From contig NZ_VFON01000001.1 of the NCBI RefSeq assembly GCF_006716085.1, forward strand, positions 1,798,001 to 1,862,000: a DNA stretch of 64,000 nt. Direction: 5' to 3'. Shown one piece after another: positions 45,461 through 53,756 of the stretch. Source of the stretch: Leucobacter komagatae (lineage in GTDB: Bacteria; Actinomycetota; Actinomycetes; Actinomycetales; Microbacteriaceae). Position numbers and translations under genes: made by a program. A model generated the notes under the pieces. That model saw nothing but the letters and a program-made list of their open reading frames with translations. It had not been told where the DNA came from and searched no databases. Within the stretch, counting starts at the first letter, position 1, and each line of letters begins with the position of its first letter.

Positions 45461-45498
45461 GGTTCTGGCCGCCTCACGGAAGTGAGGCGGCCAGAACC
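45461..45498. terminator. Perfect 17-bp bidirectional terminator
   Basis: GGTTCTGGCCGCCTCAC (45461-45477) and its exact complement (45482-45498) flank a GGAA tetraloop; TTT follows. It lies between convergent DUF3073 and gpmA. Its core TTCTGGCCGCC is shared with the element at 4931. Confidence 0.85.
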
Positions 45499-45510
45499 TT
45501 TCGCGTGGGG

Positions 45511-46251
45511 CTACTTGCCCTGGGCGGCGACTGCCGCGGCGCCTGCTGCAGCAGCCTCGGGGTCGAGGTAGCGGCCAGCGCCCGTCGGCGTGCCGTCTTC
45601 GTTGATCTCGTAGACGAGCGGCATGCCCGTCGGGATGTTCAGCGCGGCGATGTCGTCGTCTGAGATGCCTTCGAGGTGCTTGACGAGCGCGCGGAGCGAG
45701 TTGCCGTGGGCGGTGACGAGCACGGTCTTGCCCGAGTTCAGCTCGGGAAGGATGCTGCCCTCCCAGTAGGGCACGAGTCGAGCTACCACGTCGGAAAGGC
45801 ACTCGGTGCGGGGCGCTTCGCCGTCGATGCCCGCGTAGCGCGGGTCGTTCGCCTGCGACCACTCGTTTGAGTCGTCGAGCACGGGCGGCGGGGTGTTGTA
45901 GGAGCGACGCCACTCCATGAACTGCTCTTCGCCGTACTTCTGCAGCGTCTCTGCCTTGTCAAGGCCCTGCAGCGCGCCGTAGTGGCGCTCGTTCAGGCGC
46001 CACGAACGCTCGACCGGGATCCACATGCGATCCGCGGCCTCAAGCGCGAGGTTTGAGGTCTGGATCGCGCGGCTCAGGAGCGACGTGAAGAGCACGTCAG
46101 GAAGCATCCCTGACTCGGCGAGCAGCTTGCCGGCCGCGGCCGCCTCGCCGCGCCCGCGCTCAGTGAGTCGAACATCGACCCATCCGGTGAACAGGTTCTT
46201 TTCGTTCCATTCGCTCTGGCCGTGACGGAGCAGGATCAACGTGTTGGTCAT
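45511..46251 (-). CDS. gpmA: 2,3-bisphosphoglycerate-dependent phosphoglycerate mutase
   Basis: A 246-residue glycolytic enzyme. The N-terminus [20 protein letters not shown] holds the phospho-acceptor histidine; [20 protein letters not shown] and [19 protein letters not shown] (second His) are also diagnostic. It interconverts 3- and 2-phosphoglycerate. TAAGCT six bases before the ATG may be a -10, although GGAAG also sits near the start. Confidence 0.95.
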   Translation of the reverse strand: MTNTLILLRHGQSEWNEKNLFTGWVDVRLTERGRGEAAAAGKLLAESGMLPDVLFTSLLSRAIQTSNLALEAADRMWIPVERSWRLNERHYGALQGLDKAETLQKYGEEQFMEWRRSYNTPPPVLDDSNEWSQANDPRYAGIDGEAPRTECLSDVVARLVPYWEGSILPELNSGKTVLVTAHGNSLRALVKHLEGISDDDIAALNIPTGMPLVYEINEDGTPTGAGRYLDPEAAAAGAAAVAAQGK

Positions 46252-46301
46252 ACTTCCAGCTTAGCGAGGTTCGCCCCGAGCGCGTGATGCTTAGCGGCTT
46301 G

Positions 46302-47414
46302 CTACAGCCGCTTGAGCTTGGGGATCGTGCGGGTCGCTCCCGCGTCCGTCGGCACGATCATCTCCTGGGCGGCTGCGATGACCCCCTCGACGGGCGCCTG
46401 CGGGTCAGCCGCCTCGGCGCCGGCCCGCACCGCGAGCGTGACGTCCGCGGGAACCGAGCGCTTGAGTAGCGCGAACGCGATACCGCCCCACTCGTGGTGC
46501 AGCGCGGCTCGAGTGATGCGCCCGACCGGCCTGGCCTCGGGGTCGCTCGCTTCGCCCTCGCGGAAGACGAGCGCGCCCGCGACCGGCAACTCACCCTCCG
46601 AGCCGTCGAGGTGCAGCATGACAAGGCGCCTCGGCGGGTGACCGAGGTTGTGGACCTTCGCGACGGTCTCTTGACCGCGGTAGCAGCCCTTCGTGAGGTG
46701 AACGGCGCTGCGCAGCCAGTCGAACTCGTGCGGGATAGCGCGTTCGTCGACGTCGGCGACCCGCGAGGGGCGCCAGGCGCGAATCTCGAGCGCGTCGAGC
46801 GCCATGAGCCCCGCGGGGGCGACCGCGCGAGCGACCGCGCCAAGCCTCTCGGTCGGGAAGACCAGCTGCACGGCGCTCCACTCGGCGCCAGCGTGCTCGC
46901 CGTTGGCGTACTGGGTACCGCCGCGCGTGACCTCCGCCCAGGGGTCAGCCCACTCGACGACGGGGCCGAGCGCTCGGAGCGCCGCAAGCGCGGTGCCGCC
47001 AGCAAATGCGAGAACGGCCGCGAAGTCGGCGGAGACGTCGGCCACCTCGACTCGCAGGGCGAACCGCATGCGGTTCAGGAACGCGGCGAGGGGCTCGGCC
47101 GAGCCCTCATCCACGAGCAGCCACGCCCGTTCGCCGTCGTCGACGACGCGGATCGCGTGCTCGATGCGCCCGTTTGGGTCGAGGAGCAGTGTTTCGGTAC
47201 TCACGCCCGGGGCGAGGCCGAGCAACTGCTGGCTCGTCATCGAGTTCAGCCAGCTCAGCCTGTCAGGCCCCGCGACAGTAATGATGCCACGGTGCGAAAG
47301 ATCAACCGCAGCGTCACCCGCGTCAAGCGCGCGCTGTTCGGCCACCGGGGCGCCATAGTGCTGCGCGACCGGCGAGCCGACCGCCCCCGGAAGTGAGAGG
47401 AACGGGCTCGTCAT
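46302..47414 (-). CDS. ygfZ: YgfZ/GcvT-family folate-binding protein
   Basis: A 370-residue protein with the diagnostic KGCYRGQETVAKVHNLG motif (conserved Cys) and the GcvT-like N-terminal domain (DLSHRGIITVAGPDRLSWLN). YgfZ uses folate to support assembly or repair of iron-sulfur enzymes. It is preceded by a 36-residue membrane protein gene 12 bases upstream on the same strand. Confidence 0.93.
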   Translation of the reverse strand: MTSPFLSLPGAVGSPVAQHYGAPVAEQRALDAGDAAVDLSHRGIITVAGPDRLSWLNSMTSQQLLGLAPGVSTETLLLDPNGRIEHAIRVVDDGERAWLLVDEGSAEPLAAFLNRMRFALRVEVADVSADFAAVLAFAGGTALAALRALGPVVEWADPWAEVTRGGTQYANGEHAGAEWSAVQLVFPTERLGAVARAVAPAGLMALDALEIRAWRPSRVADVDERAIPHEFDWLRSAVHLTKGCYRGQETVAKVHNLGHPPRRLVMLHLDGSEGELPVAGALVFREGEASDPEARPVGRITRAALHHEWGGIAFALLKRSVPADVTLAVRAGAEAADPQAPVEGVIAAAQEMIVPTDAGATRTIPKLKRL

Positions 47415-47426
47415 GAGGGGTTGCGC

Positions 47427-47537
47427 CTAGCGCTGACCCTTGAAGAGGTTGTAGATAACCGTGCCGGAGACCCAAGCGATCGCGACACCTGCGAGGCCCA
47501 GAAGGCCGAGGAAGAAGAGTTCAAGCGCCATAAGCAT
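47427..47537 (-). CDS. 36-residue single-helix membrane protein
   Basis: The reading from ATG 47537 gives MLMALELFFLGLLGLAGVAI, then AWVSGTVIYNLFKGQR and a TAG stop: one hydrophobic helix and a short basic C-terminus. TAGACT lies exactly six bases before the ATG, the same arrangement as for the capA-like gene at 55049, so a leaderless transcript is likely. It ends 12 bases before ygfZ. No function is known; conservation in relatives would confirm it. Confidence 0.65.
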   Translation of the reverse strand: MLMALELFFLGLLGLAGVAIAWVSGTVIYNLFKGQR

Positions 47538-47566
47538 GACACCAGTCTAGCAAGTTGCGGCGCGCT

Positions 47567-47854
47567 CTACTCGATCAGCAGCGTGACGACGTCGATCACG
47601 GCGATCACCACGACCGAGCCGGCGATGCTGAACGCGAGGCGGCTGATGAACCCCTCGCGCTGCGCGGTGCCGAGCTGGAGGGCGAAGGTCACGAGCGTCG
47701 AGACCCCGACGGCGAGCGCGAGCCACTGAAACCGGTTGCCATCAACGAAGACCGTGACGAGGATGCCGAACACCGCGGCGACCGCCCACGCGATGATGAG
47801 GCGCGGCACGTGCCACGACACCGGCTGCGCCTGTTCCGTTTCGCTCGTGCTCAT
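47567..47854 (-). CDS. Small membrane protein, three helices
   Basis: A 95-residue protein from ATG 47854 with GGGAAG eight bases upstream. Three hydrophobic helices are visible (RLIIAWAVAAVFGILVTVFV, WLALAVGVSTLVTFALQLG, LAFSIAGSVVVIAVIDVVTL). I do not recognise a family. It is divergent from the glnR-like gene. Confidence 0.75.
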   Translation of the reverse strand: MSTSETEQAQPVSWHVPRLIIAWAVAAVFGILVTVFVDGNRFQWLALAVGVSTLVTFALQLGTAQREGFISRLAFSIAGSVVVIAVIDVVTLLIE

Positions 47855-47929
47855 TCCCACATCTTCCCACACTGGTGCCCGAAAGGTCGGGCTAGGATTA
47901 TTCACGAACCGAAACGTGGGAGGTCAGTC

Positions 47930-48619
47930 ATGGAACTGCTCCTGCTCACCACGGTCGAAAACCACGACCAGGCGCCGCTGCCGGCGCTCGAGCTACTCCC
48001 CCACACCGTCGCCATCGCGAGCATCGCGGCGCCGCTGCAGGCCGCGCTCGGGTACGAGAACGCGCCCCACCGCGTCGGCGCGATCCTGCTCGACGGGACG
48101 ACGGATCCGCGCGCGGCCAGAGCCGCGGCGCTCTCGCTCGCGGGGCGCACGCGCCTTCCGCGCCTCGCGATCATGCGCGATGCCGCTCTCGCCGCGCTCT
48201 CCGCTGAGTGGGACGTCGCCGATTTCCTCACCCCCGAGGCGAGCCCGGCCGAGATCGAGGCCAGGCTGCGGCTGCTCGCGGCCGCCTCCGCGGAGGATCC
48301 GGATCACGGTGCGGGAACGGCCGTCGAGGCCTCGGGCGTGGTGATCGACGAGTCGAACTTCGTCGCGACCGTGCACGGCCGCAAGCTCGACCTCACCTAC
48401 AAAGAGTTCGAGCTGCTGCACTTCCTCGCGCTGCACCCTGCGCGCGTCTTCACGCGCGAGCAGCTGCTCTCGGAGGTCTGGGGCATCGACTACTTCGGCG
48501 GCGCCCGCACCGTCGACGTGCATGTCCGACGGCTCCGCGCCAAGCTCGGCGCGCACGAGTGGCTGATCAGCACTGTCCGGGGTGTCGGGTATGGTTTCGC
48601 GCGAGGGCGCCAAGGGTAG
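47930..48619 (+). CDS. glnR: GlnR-like orphan winged-helix response regulator
   Basis: A 229-residue OmpR-type regulator. The start MELLLLT and the receiver-like domain with Asp55 (ILLDGTTD) match actinobacterial GlnR, which lacks most phosphorylation-pocket residues; the DNA-binding domain LDLTYKEFELLHFLALHPAR, QLLSEVWGIDYFGGARTVDV and HVRRLRAKLG is near-identical to the family pattern. GlnR controls nitrogen assimilation genes. Position next to mshD, as in mycobacteria, supports the call. GTGGGAGG precedes the ATG. Confidence 0.82.
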   Translation: MELLLLTTVENHDQAPLPALELLPHTVAIASIAAPLQAALGYENAPHRVGAILLDGTTDPRAARAAALSLAGRTRLPRLAIMRDAALAALSAEWDVADFLTPEASPAEIEARLRLLAAASAEDPDHGAGTAVEASGVVIDESNFVATVHGRKLDLTYKEFELLHFLALHPARVFTREQLLSEVWGIDYFGGARTVDVHVRRLRAKLGAHEWLISTVRGVGYGFARGRQG

Positions 48620-48631
48620 AAGGAGCATCGG

Positions 48632-49570
48632 ATGCAGGCAGAGAATCTTTCTGTGAGTGAGGGGACCGCCGGCGTCGCCCGCCCGATCCTCGACCGTGCC
48701 GAGCAGGCCGACGGCAACTCGCCGGTCTCGGACCAGGCGCTGCTCGCCGCGGGCCAGGGACAGCGTGCGCTCCTCGTATTCACGGAGGCGGAGGGGGCGG
48801 CCCCGGTCGCCGTCGGGATCGTGGGCCAAGGTGAGCTCGACCTCGTCGTTGACCCGGCGTCGCGCGGCAAGGGCATAGGCACCGCGGCGCTCCGGATCCT
48901 GCTCGATACGCCGGCCGCCCGCGAGCCCGCGCCCGGGGGGTCAACCGGCCCGCTCGCCTGGGCGCACGGCGACAACCCCACAGCGGAGGCGCTCTTGCGC
49001 GGCGCGGGCTTCGAGGCCGTGCGCTCGCTTTACAGGATGGCGCTCGACCCCGCGCTGCTCCCCGCGCTGCCCGCCGACCCGTTCGACACGCCGCTCCCCG
49101 CGGGCTTCGAGCTGCGCACCTTCGACGCGGCCGCGCCCGACGACGACGCGCGCGCCTGGGTGCGGGTAAACGCACGCGCGTTCGCGTCGCACCCTGAGCA
49201 GGGGCGCGTGACCCTCGAAGACTTCGCGCTCATGCGCGCCGAGCCGTGGTTCGACCCCGCCGACCTCTTCCTCCTCAGGGCGGCCGACACGGGGCGCACC
49301 GCCGGGTTCACCTGGGTGAAGACCCTCCGGGACGGCGCCGCGCCCGAGACCGAGCTCTACGTCATCGGCGTCGACCCCGACTTCGCGGGCGCCGGGCTCG
49401 GCAGGGCGCTCCTCACGGTCACCCTGGCCCGCATGGCGCAGCACCGACCTGGCCGAGTGACGCTGTATGTGGATGGTGACAACGCGCGCGCCGTTCGCAT
49501 GTACGAGGCTGCGGGGTTCACCATTGATTCACGAAGCACCCAGTGGCGCGGCCCGCAGGTGTCAGAATAG
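48632..49570 (+). CDS. mshD: Mycothiol synthase
   Basis: A 312-residue protein with two GNAT acetyltransferase domains. The first keeps DLVVDPASRGKGIGTAALRI; the second keeps VIGVDPDFAGAGLGRALLTV and RVTLYVDGDNARAVRMYEAA, the typical MshD C-terminus. It acetylates Cys-GlcN-Ins with acetyl-CoA to make mycothiol, the actinobacterial redox thiol. AAGGAGC precedes the ATG; it starts 12 bases after the glnR-like gene, so they may be co-transcribed. Confidence 0.93.
   Translation: MQAENLSVSEGTAGVARPILDRAEQADGNSPVSDQALLAAGQGQRALLVFTEAEGAAPVAVGIVGQGELDLVVDPASRGKGIGTAALRILLDTPAAREPAPGGSTGPLAWAHGDNPTAEALLRGAGFEAVRSLYRMALDPALLPALPADPFDTPLPAGFELRTFDAAAPDDDARAWVRVNARAFASHPEQGRVTLEDFALMRAEPWFDPADLFLLRAADTGRTAGFTWVKTLRDGAAPETELYVIGVDPDFAGAGLGRALLTVTLARMAQHRPGRVTLYVDGDNARAVRMYEAAGFTIDSRSTQWRGPQVSE
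49516..49533 (+). promoter_or_regulatory. Possible PHO-box-like repeat before ppk1
   Basis: GTTCACC (49516) and ATTCACG (49527) recur with 11-bp spacing, as PhoP sites do, inside the end of mshD and about 45 bp before ppk1. Because they overlap coding sequence and are only two units with mismatches, the call is tentative. Confidence 0.3.
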
Positions 49571-49574
49571 ACGC

Positions 49575-51698
49575 ATGAGCGAAGAGACCCGCGAGATCCC
49601 CCTCATCGATGACGGGGCGCTGCCCGCCGATCGCTACATCGACCGCGAGCTGAGTTGGCTCGCGTTCAACCAGCGCGTGCTTGAGCTCGCGGAAGACGAG
49701 ACGGTACCGCTGCTTGAGCGCGCAAACTTCCTCGCGATCTTCGCGACGAACCTCGACGAGTTCTTCATGGTTCGCGTCGCGGGGTTGAAGCGCCGCATTC
49801 TCACGGGCCTCGCCGTGCCGACGAACGTGGGCACGGCCCCGACCGACGTGCTCGCCGAGATTAACCGGATCGCGTATGAATTGCAGCGGCGGCATGCCCG
49901 CTGCTTCGCCGAGCAGGTGAAGCCGCAGCTCGCCGAGGCGGGAGTGCACATCGTCGAGTGGGAGACCCTCGACGACGCTGACCGCGAGATTCTCACCGAG
50001 TACTACGAGCAGCGCATCTACCCGGTGCTCATGCCGCTCGCGGTGGATCCCGCGCACCCGTTCCCCTACATCTCTGGCAGGGCGCTGAACCTGTCGATTC
50101 GCGTGCACAACCCGAACACCGACAAGGTCGAGTTCGCGCGTTTGAAGGTGCCGCAGATGATCCCGCGGTACGTGCGTGTCGACCGCCGCGAGAGCGACGA
50201 CAACGTGCGCTTCATCGCGCTCGAAGAGCTCATCGCGAACCAGCTCGACGGCCTCTTCCCCGGCATGAAGGTCATCGACGACCACGTCTTCCGCGTCACG
50301 CGCAATGAGGATGTGGAGATTGAGGAGGATGAGACCGAGAACCTCATCCAGGCGCTCGAGAAAGAGCTGCTGCGGCGGCGCTTCGGCCCGCCCATCCGCC
50401 TCGAAATCTCCGACGACCTCGATGAGGCGACGCTTGAGCTGCTCGTGCGCGAGTTCGACATCGACGAAGAGCAGGTCTACACACTGCCCGCGCCGCTCGA
50501 CCTCTCCGGGCTGTTCGCGCTCTCGGGGCTGCGCAGGCCCGACCTGAAGTTCCAGCCGCACATCCCCGTCACGCACCCGGCGTTCCGCACGAGCTCTCCG
50601 AGCGATAAGCCCGACTTGTTCGCGGCGATTGCGCGCCGGGAAGTGCTCGTGCACCACCCGTACGAGTCGTTCGCGACGAGCGTGCAGGCGTTCATCGAGC
50701 AGGCCGCGACCGACCCCGACGTGCTCGCGATCAAGCAGACGCTCTACCGCACCTCGGGCGACAGCCCCATCGTCGCGGCGCTCATCAAGGCCGCCGAGGC
50801 GGGCAAGCAGGTGCTCGCGCTCGTCGAGGTGAAGGCGCGCTTCGATGAGGAGGCGAACATCACGTGGGCCCGCAAGCTTGAGCAGGCTGGCGTGCACGTC
50901 GTCTACGGCATCGTGGGGCTCAAAACGCACTGCAAGCTCGTGCAGGTCATCCGCGAAGAGGGCGGCAAGCTCACCCACTACTGCCACATCGGCACGGGAA
51001 ACTACAACCCGAAGACGAGCCGCATCTACGAAGACTTCGGGCTCTTCACGACGTCGCCCGAGATCGGCCGCGACGCAACCAAGCTCTTCAACGTGCTCTC
51101 GGGCTACGCGATCGAGACCGACTACGACCGGCTGCTCGTCGCCCCGCTGCAGCTGCGCTCCGGCCTCCTCGAGCGCATCGAGCGCGAGGCCGAGCACGCG
51201 CGCGCCGGGCGCCCGAGCGGTATCAGGCTCAAGGCGAACTCGATGGTTGACGAGGCCATCATCGACGCCCTGTACCGCGCGAGCCAGGCCGGCGTTCCGG
51301 TCGACGTGTGGGTGCGCGGCATCTGCTCGATCCGCGCCGGCGTACCCGGTCTCTCCGAGAACATTCGCGTGCGCTCCGTGCTCGGGCGCTACCTCGAACA
51401 CTCGCGCATTTACTGGTTCGAGAACGGCGGCGAGCGCGACGTCTTCATCGGCAGCGCCGACCTCATGCACCGCAACCTCGACCGCCGCATCGAAGTGCTC
51501 GTGAGCATCGTCGAGCGCGACCACCTCGCACGCATTGACCGGTTCTTCGGGTTCGCGTTCAGCGACGACGTCTCGTCGTGGCGCATGCTGCCCGATGGCG
51601 CCTGGCAACGGCGCGTCATCAGCGAGGAGGGCGAGCCCCTCCCTGATCTGCAAGATCTCGTGATGATAGACCGAACCCAGGCGAGGAGAGCGCGGTAG
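49575..51698 (+). CDS. ppk1: Polyphosphate kinase 1
   Basis: A 707-residue PPK1 with the four-domain layout. It begins with the YIDRELSWLAFNQRVLELA head, FATNLDEFFMVRVAGLKRR, and holds the catalytic histidines in GLKTHCKLVQVIR and THYCHIGTGNYNPKTSRIYE; later DVFIGSADLMHRNLDRRIEV. It makes polyphosphate from ATP reversibly. CAGAAT six bases before ATG 49575 suggests a leaderless transcript. Its location between mshD, a NUDIX gene and the pst operon fits the actinobacterial phosphate cluster. Confidence 0.95.
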   Translation: MSEETREIPLIDDGALPADRYIDRELSWLAFNQRVLELAEDETVPLLERANFLAIFATNLDEFFMVRVAGLKRRILTGLAVPTNVGTAPTDVLAEINRIAYELQRRHARCFAEQVKPQLAEAGVHIVEWETLDDADREILTEYYEQRIYPVLMPLAVDPAHPFPYISGRALNLSIRVHNPNTDKVEFARLKVPQMIPRYVRVDRRESDDNVRFIALEELIANQLDGLFPGMKVIDDHVFRVTRNEDVEIEEDETENLIQALEKELLRRRFGPPIRLEISDDLDEATLELLVREFDIDEEQVYTLPAPLDLSGLFALSGLRRPDLKFQPHIPVTHPAFRTSSPSDKPDLFAAIARREVLVHHPYESFATSVQAFIEQAATDPDVLAIKQTLYRTSGDSPIVAALIKAAEAGKQVLALVEVKARFDEEANITWARKLEQAGVHVVYGIVGLKTHCKLVQVIREEGGKLTHYCHIGTGNYNPKTSRIYEDFGLFTTSPEIGRDATKLFNVLSGYAIETDYDRLLVAPLQLRSGLLERIEREAEHARAGRPSGIRLKANSMVDEAIIDALYRASQAGVPVDVWVRGICSIRAGVPGLSENIRVRSVLGRYLEHSRIYWFENGGERDVFIGSADLMHRNLDRRIEVLVSIVERDHLARIDRFFGFAFSDDVSSWRMLPDGAWQRRVISEEGEPLPDLQDLVMIDRTQARRAR

Positions 51699-51702
51699 CG
51701 TC

Positions 51703-52656
51703 GTGGCGAAACAGGTCTTCGCGGCGGGCACGATCCCGTGGCGGCGTGTGCGCACCTCGTCGGGGAAGGAAACGCTCATGGTGCTCCTCATCCACCGCCG
51801 CAAGCAGCGCGACGTGTCATTCCCGAAGGGCAAGCTCGACCCGGGTGAGAGCATGCCGCAGGCCGCCGTGCGCGAGACGCGCGAGGAGACGGGCCTGCGC
51901 ATTTCCCTCGGCGCGACCCTTGGCACCATCCACTACGAGCTACCGGGCGGCGGCACGAAGATCGTGCAGTACTGGGCAGCCGAAGTCACCGCGAAAACCG
52001 CCCTCGCCTCGACGTTCAAACCAAACTCCGAGGTGCAGGCGCTCGAGTGGGTGCCGGCGAGCGCCGCGCGCGACCTGCTGAGCTACGAGGCAGACCGCGA
52101 GCTCTTCGACGTGTTCATGCGGTTTGCAGACCCCGGGCTGCTCGACACGTTCTCCATCACGCTGCTGCGCCACGCGAAGGCTCAGGCCCGCGGCGACGAG
52201 TTTCCGGTCGACCACATGCGACCCCTCACGCAGGGCGGTGAACGGCAGGCGCACACGCTCGCCCCGATCCTTCGCTCGTTCGCGCCAAAGCGGATTTACT
52301 CGTCGACGGCGACGCGCTGCCTCGCGACCGTTGCGCCGCTCGCCGAACTCATCAAGAAAGACGTGCGCGAGCGCGAGAGCCTGAGCCAGGATTTCTGGGA
52401 TGAGGGCGACCTCACGCAGACCCGCAGGCTGATCGGCAAGATCGTGACGCGGGGCCGCTCGGCCGTCGTCTGCAGTCACCTGCCGGTGCTGCCCGACCTC
52501 GCGCGCGAGCTCATGCTGGCGAGTGGTAGCCTGCCGGGTGAGTACGTCGAAGACGCTGCGCGGCTCCCGCCCGCTGGGTTTTCCGTCTTTCATTTCTCGC
52601 GTTCCCGGCCAGGCGCCGGGATTCTCGGGGTCGAAACGTATCCGCTGAAACACTAG
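51703..52656 (+). CDS. NUDIX hydrolase fused to a histidine-phosphatase domain
   Basis: A 317-residue two-domain enzyme. The N-terminal Nudix box is GKLDPGESMPQAAVRETREE followed by TGL; the C-terminal half is a histidine phosphatase (TLLRHAKAQARG, IYSSTATRCLATV, VVCSHLPVLPDL). This is the layout of mycobacterial MutT1, which hydrolyses oxidised or diadenosine nucleotides and then removes phosphate. GTG 51703 is four bases past the ppk1 stop, so they are coupled. Confidence 0.9.
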   Translation: MAKQVFAAGTIPWRRVRTSSGKETLMVLLIHRRKQRDVSFPKGKLDPGESMPQAAVRETREETGLRISLGATLGTIHYELPGGGTKIVQYWAAEVTAKTALASTFKPNSEVQALEWVPASAARDLLSYEADRELFDVFMRFADPGLLDTFSITLLRHAKAQARGDEFPVDHMRPLTQGGERQAHTLAPILRSFAPKRIYSSTATRCLATVAPLAELIKKDVRERESLSQDFWDEGDLTQTRRLIGKIVTRGRSAVVCSHLPVLPDLARELMLASGSLPGEYVEDAARLPPAGFSVFHFSRSRPGAGILGVETYPLKH

Positions 52657-52669
52657 CCAGGAGTGCCCA

Positions 52670-53566
52670 ATGCGCGATGAAGCGCCTTTCGGTGTCGTGG
52701 TCAACCCGAGCTCTGCGCTCGGCCGCGGCGCCCGAGTCGCGACGCGCGTGCTCGCCGCGTTTGAGGCGGCCGGGGTGCACGCCATCGAGATCTCGGGCTC
52801 AGACGCTGCTGACTGCCAGGCGCGAGTGCGCGCCGCCAGCCGGGAGGGGCTGCGAGGCCTCGTGCTCGTCGGTGGCGACGGCCTGCTCGGGCTGGTGCTG
52901 CAGGTCGCCGAGGCTCGGGAGCTTCCGATCGGGCTCGTGCCGGCCGGAAGCGGCAACGACTTCGCCCGCCAGTTCGCGCTCGAGCACGCCCCCGCTGCCG
53001 CCGTTTCCCGGATCCTCGCCGCTGAGCACGCCCCGCTCTCCGTCGACCTTGGCGTGGTCGAGCGGCCAGGCGCCGCCGAGCACTGGTTCGCCGGCGGGCT
53101 GTCGATCGGGCTCGACGCGGCGATCAACCGCCGCGCGAACGCGCTGCGGCTGCCGCTCGGGCCGTTCCGCTACCACATCGCGCTTGTCGCCGAGATCCTC
53201 ACCCTCAAGCAGCGTCGCTTCCGGGTGCGGGTGGGGTCGTCGGAGCGCTCCTTCACCGGCATCCTCTCGACCGTTATGAACGCCCGCGCGATCGGCGGCG
53301 GGATCCCGCTCGCGCCGCGCGCCTCGGTGCACGACGGCATGCTCGACCTCGTGGAGGTGACGGACGGGACAAAGCTTCGGCTTTTGAGCGTGCTCGGGCT
53401 GCTCGCGCGGGCGCAGCACGAAGACCTCCCCGAGGTGACGATCACCAGGGTGGAGCGGGTGCGCGTCGAGGCCGGTGACGAGATCGCGTACTCCGACGGT
53501 GAGCTGGTCGGCACGGGCCCCTTCGAGGTTCGGGTCGCGCCGGGCGCGCTGCGCTTCCTCGCGTAG
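52670..53566 (+). CDS. Diacylglycerol/sphingosine kinase-family lipid kinase
   Basis: A 298-residue protein of the DAGK catalytic family: GVVVNPSSALGRGARVATRV, VLVGGDGLLGLVLQVAEARE (GGDG) and GLVPAGSGNDFARQFALEHA. The C-terminal beta domain has the usual DGMLDLVEV and YSDGELVGTGPFEV. It would phosphorylate a lipid such as diacylglycerol. It follows the NUDIX gene by 13 bases on the same strand. Confidence 0.9.
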   Translation: MRDEAPFGVVVNPSSALGRGARVATRVLAAFEAAGVHAIEISGSDAADCQARVRAASREGLRGLVLVGGDGLLGLVLQVAEARELPIGLVPAGSGNDFARQFALEHAPAAAVSRILAAEHAPLSVDLGVVERPGAAEHWFAGGLSIGLDAAINRRANALRLPLGPFRYHIALVAEILTLKQRRFRVRVGSSERSFTGILSTVMNARAIGGGIPLAPRASVHDGMLDLVEVTDGTKLRLLSVLGLLARAQHEDLPEVTITRVERVRVEAGDEIAYSDGELVGTGPFEVRVAPGALRFLA

Positions 53567-53580
53567 GGCCGGTGCCTCCG

Positions 53581-53608
53581 CGGGGCGCGGGGCGCGGGGC
53601 GCGGGGCG
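53581..53608. repeat. 7-bp tandem repeat (4 units)
   Basis: CGGGGCG is repeated four times exactly, then breaks into CGGCGG. It lies just after the lipid-kinase stop. A simple GC microsatellite, likely phase- or length-variable. Confidence 0.8.
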
Positions 53609-53650
53609 CGGCGGCACCTTCCCACCATTGCACCCCAAGTTTTCCTTCCA

Positions 53651-53696
53651 CCCTCAAATGCCGGGGGTAATTGAGGGCGACACGATTATTTGAGGG
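53651..53696. promoter_or_regulatory. Inverted repeat CCCTCAAAT with a third half-site
   Basis: CCCTCAAAT (53651-53659) is mirrored by ATTTGAGGG (53688-53696), and AATTGAGGG (53669-53677) lies between them. The element is in the gap between the convergent lipid-kinase and capA-like genes. It may be a terminator with alternative folds or a binding site. Confidence 0.45.
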
Positions 53697-53756
53697 GTAC
53701 TCGGGGTGGGGCGGCGGGCACGCGCGGGCGCGGGCAGCGCGGGGCGGGCGGGCGGC

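Noticed and set aside
49518..51929. 803-codon open frame antisense to ppk1
   Set aside because: A typical high-GC shadow frame; the sense strand has every PPK1 motif and the antisense product resembles no family.
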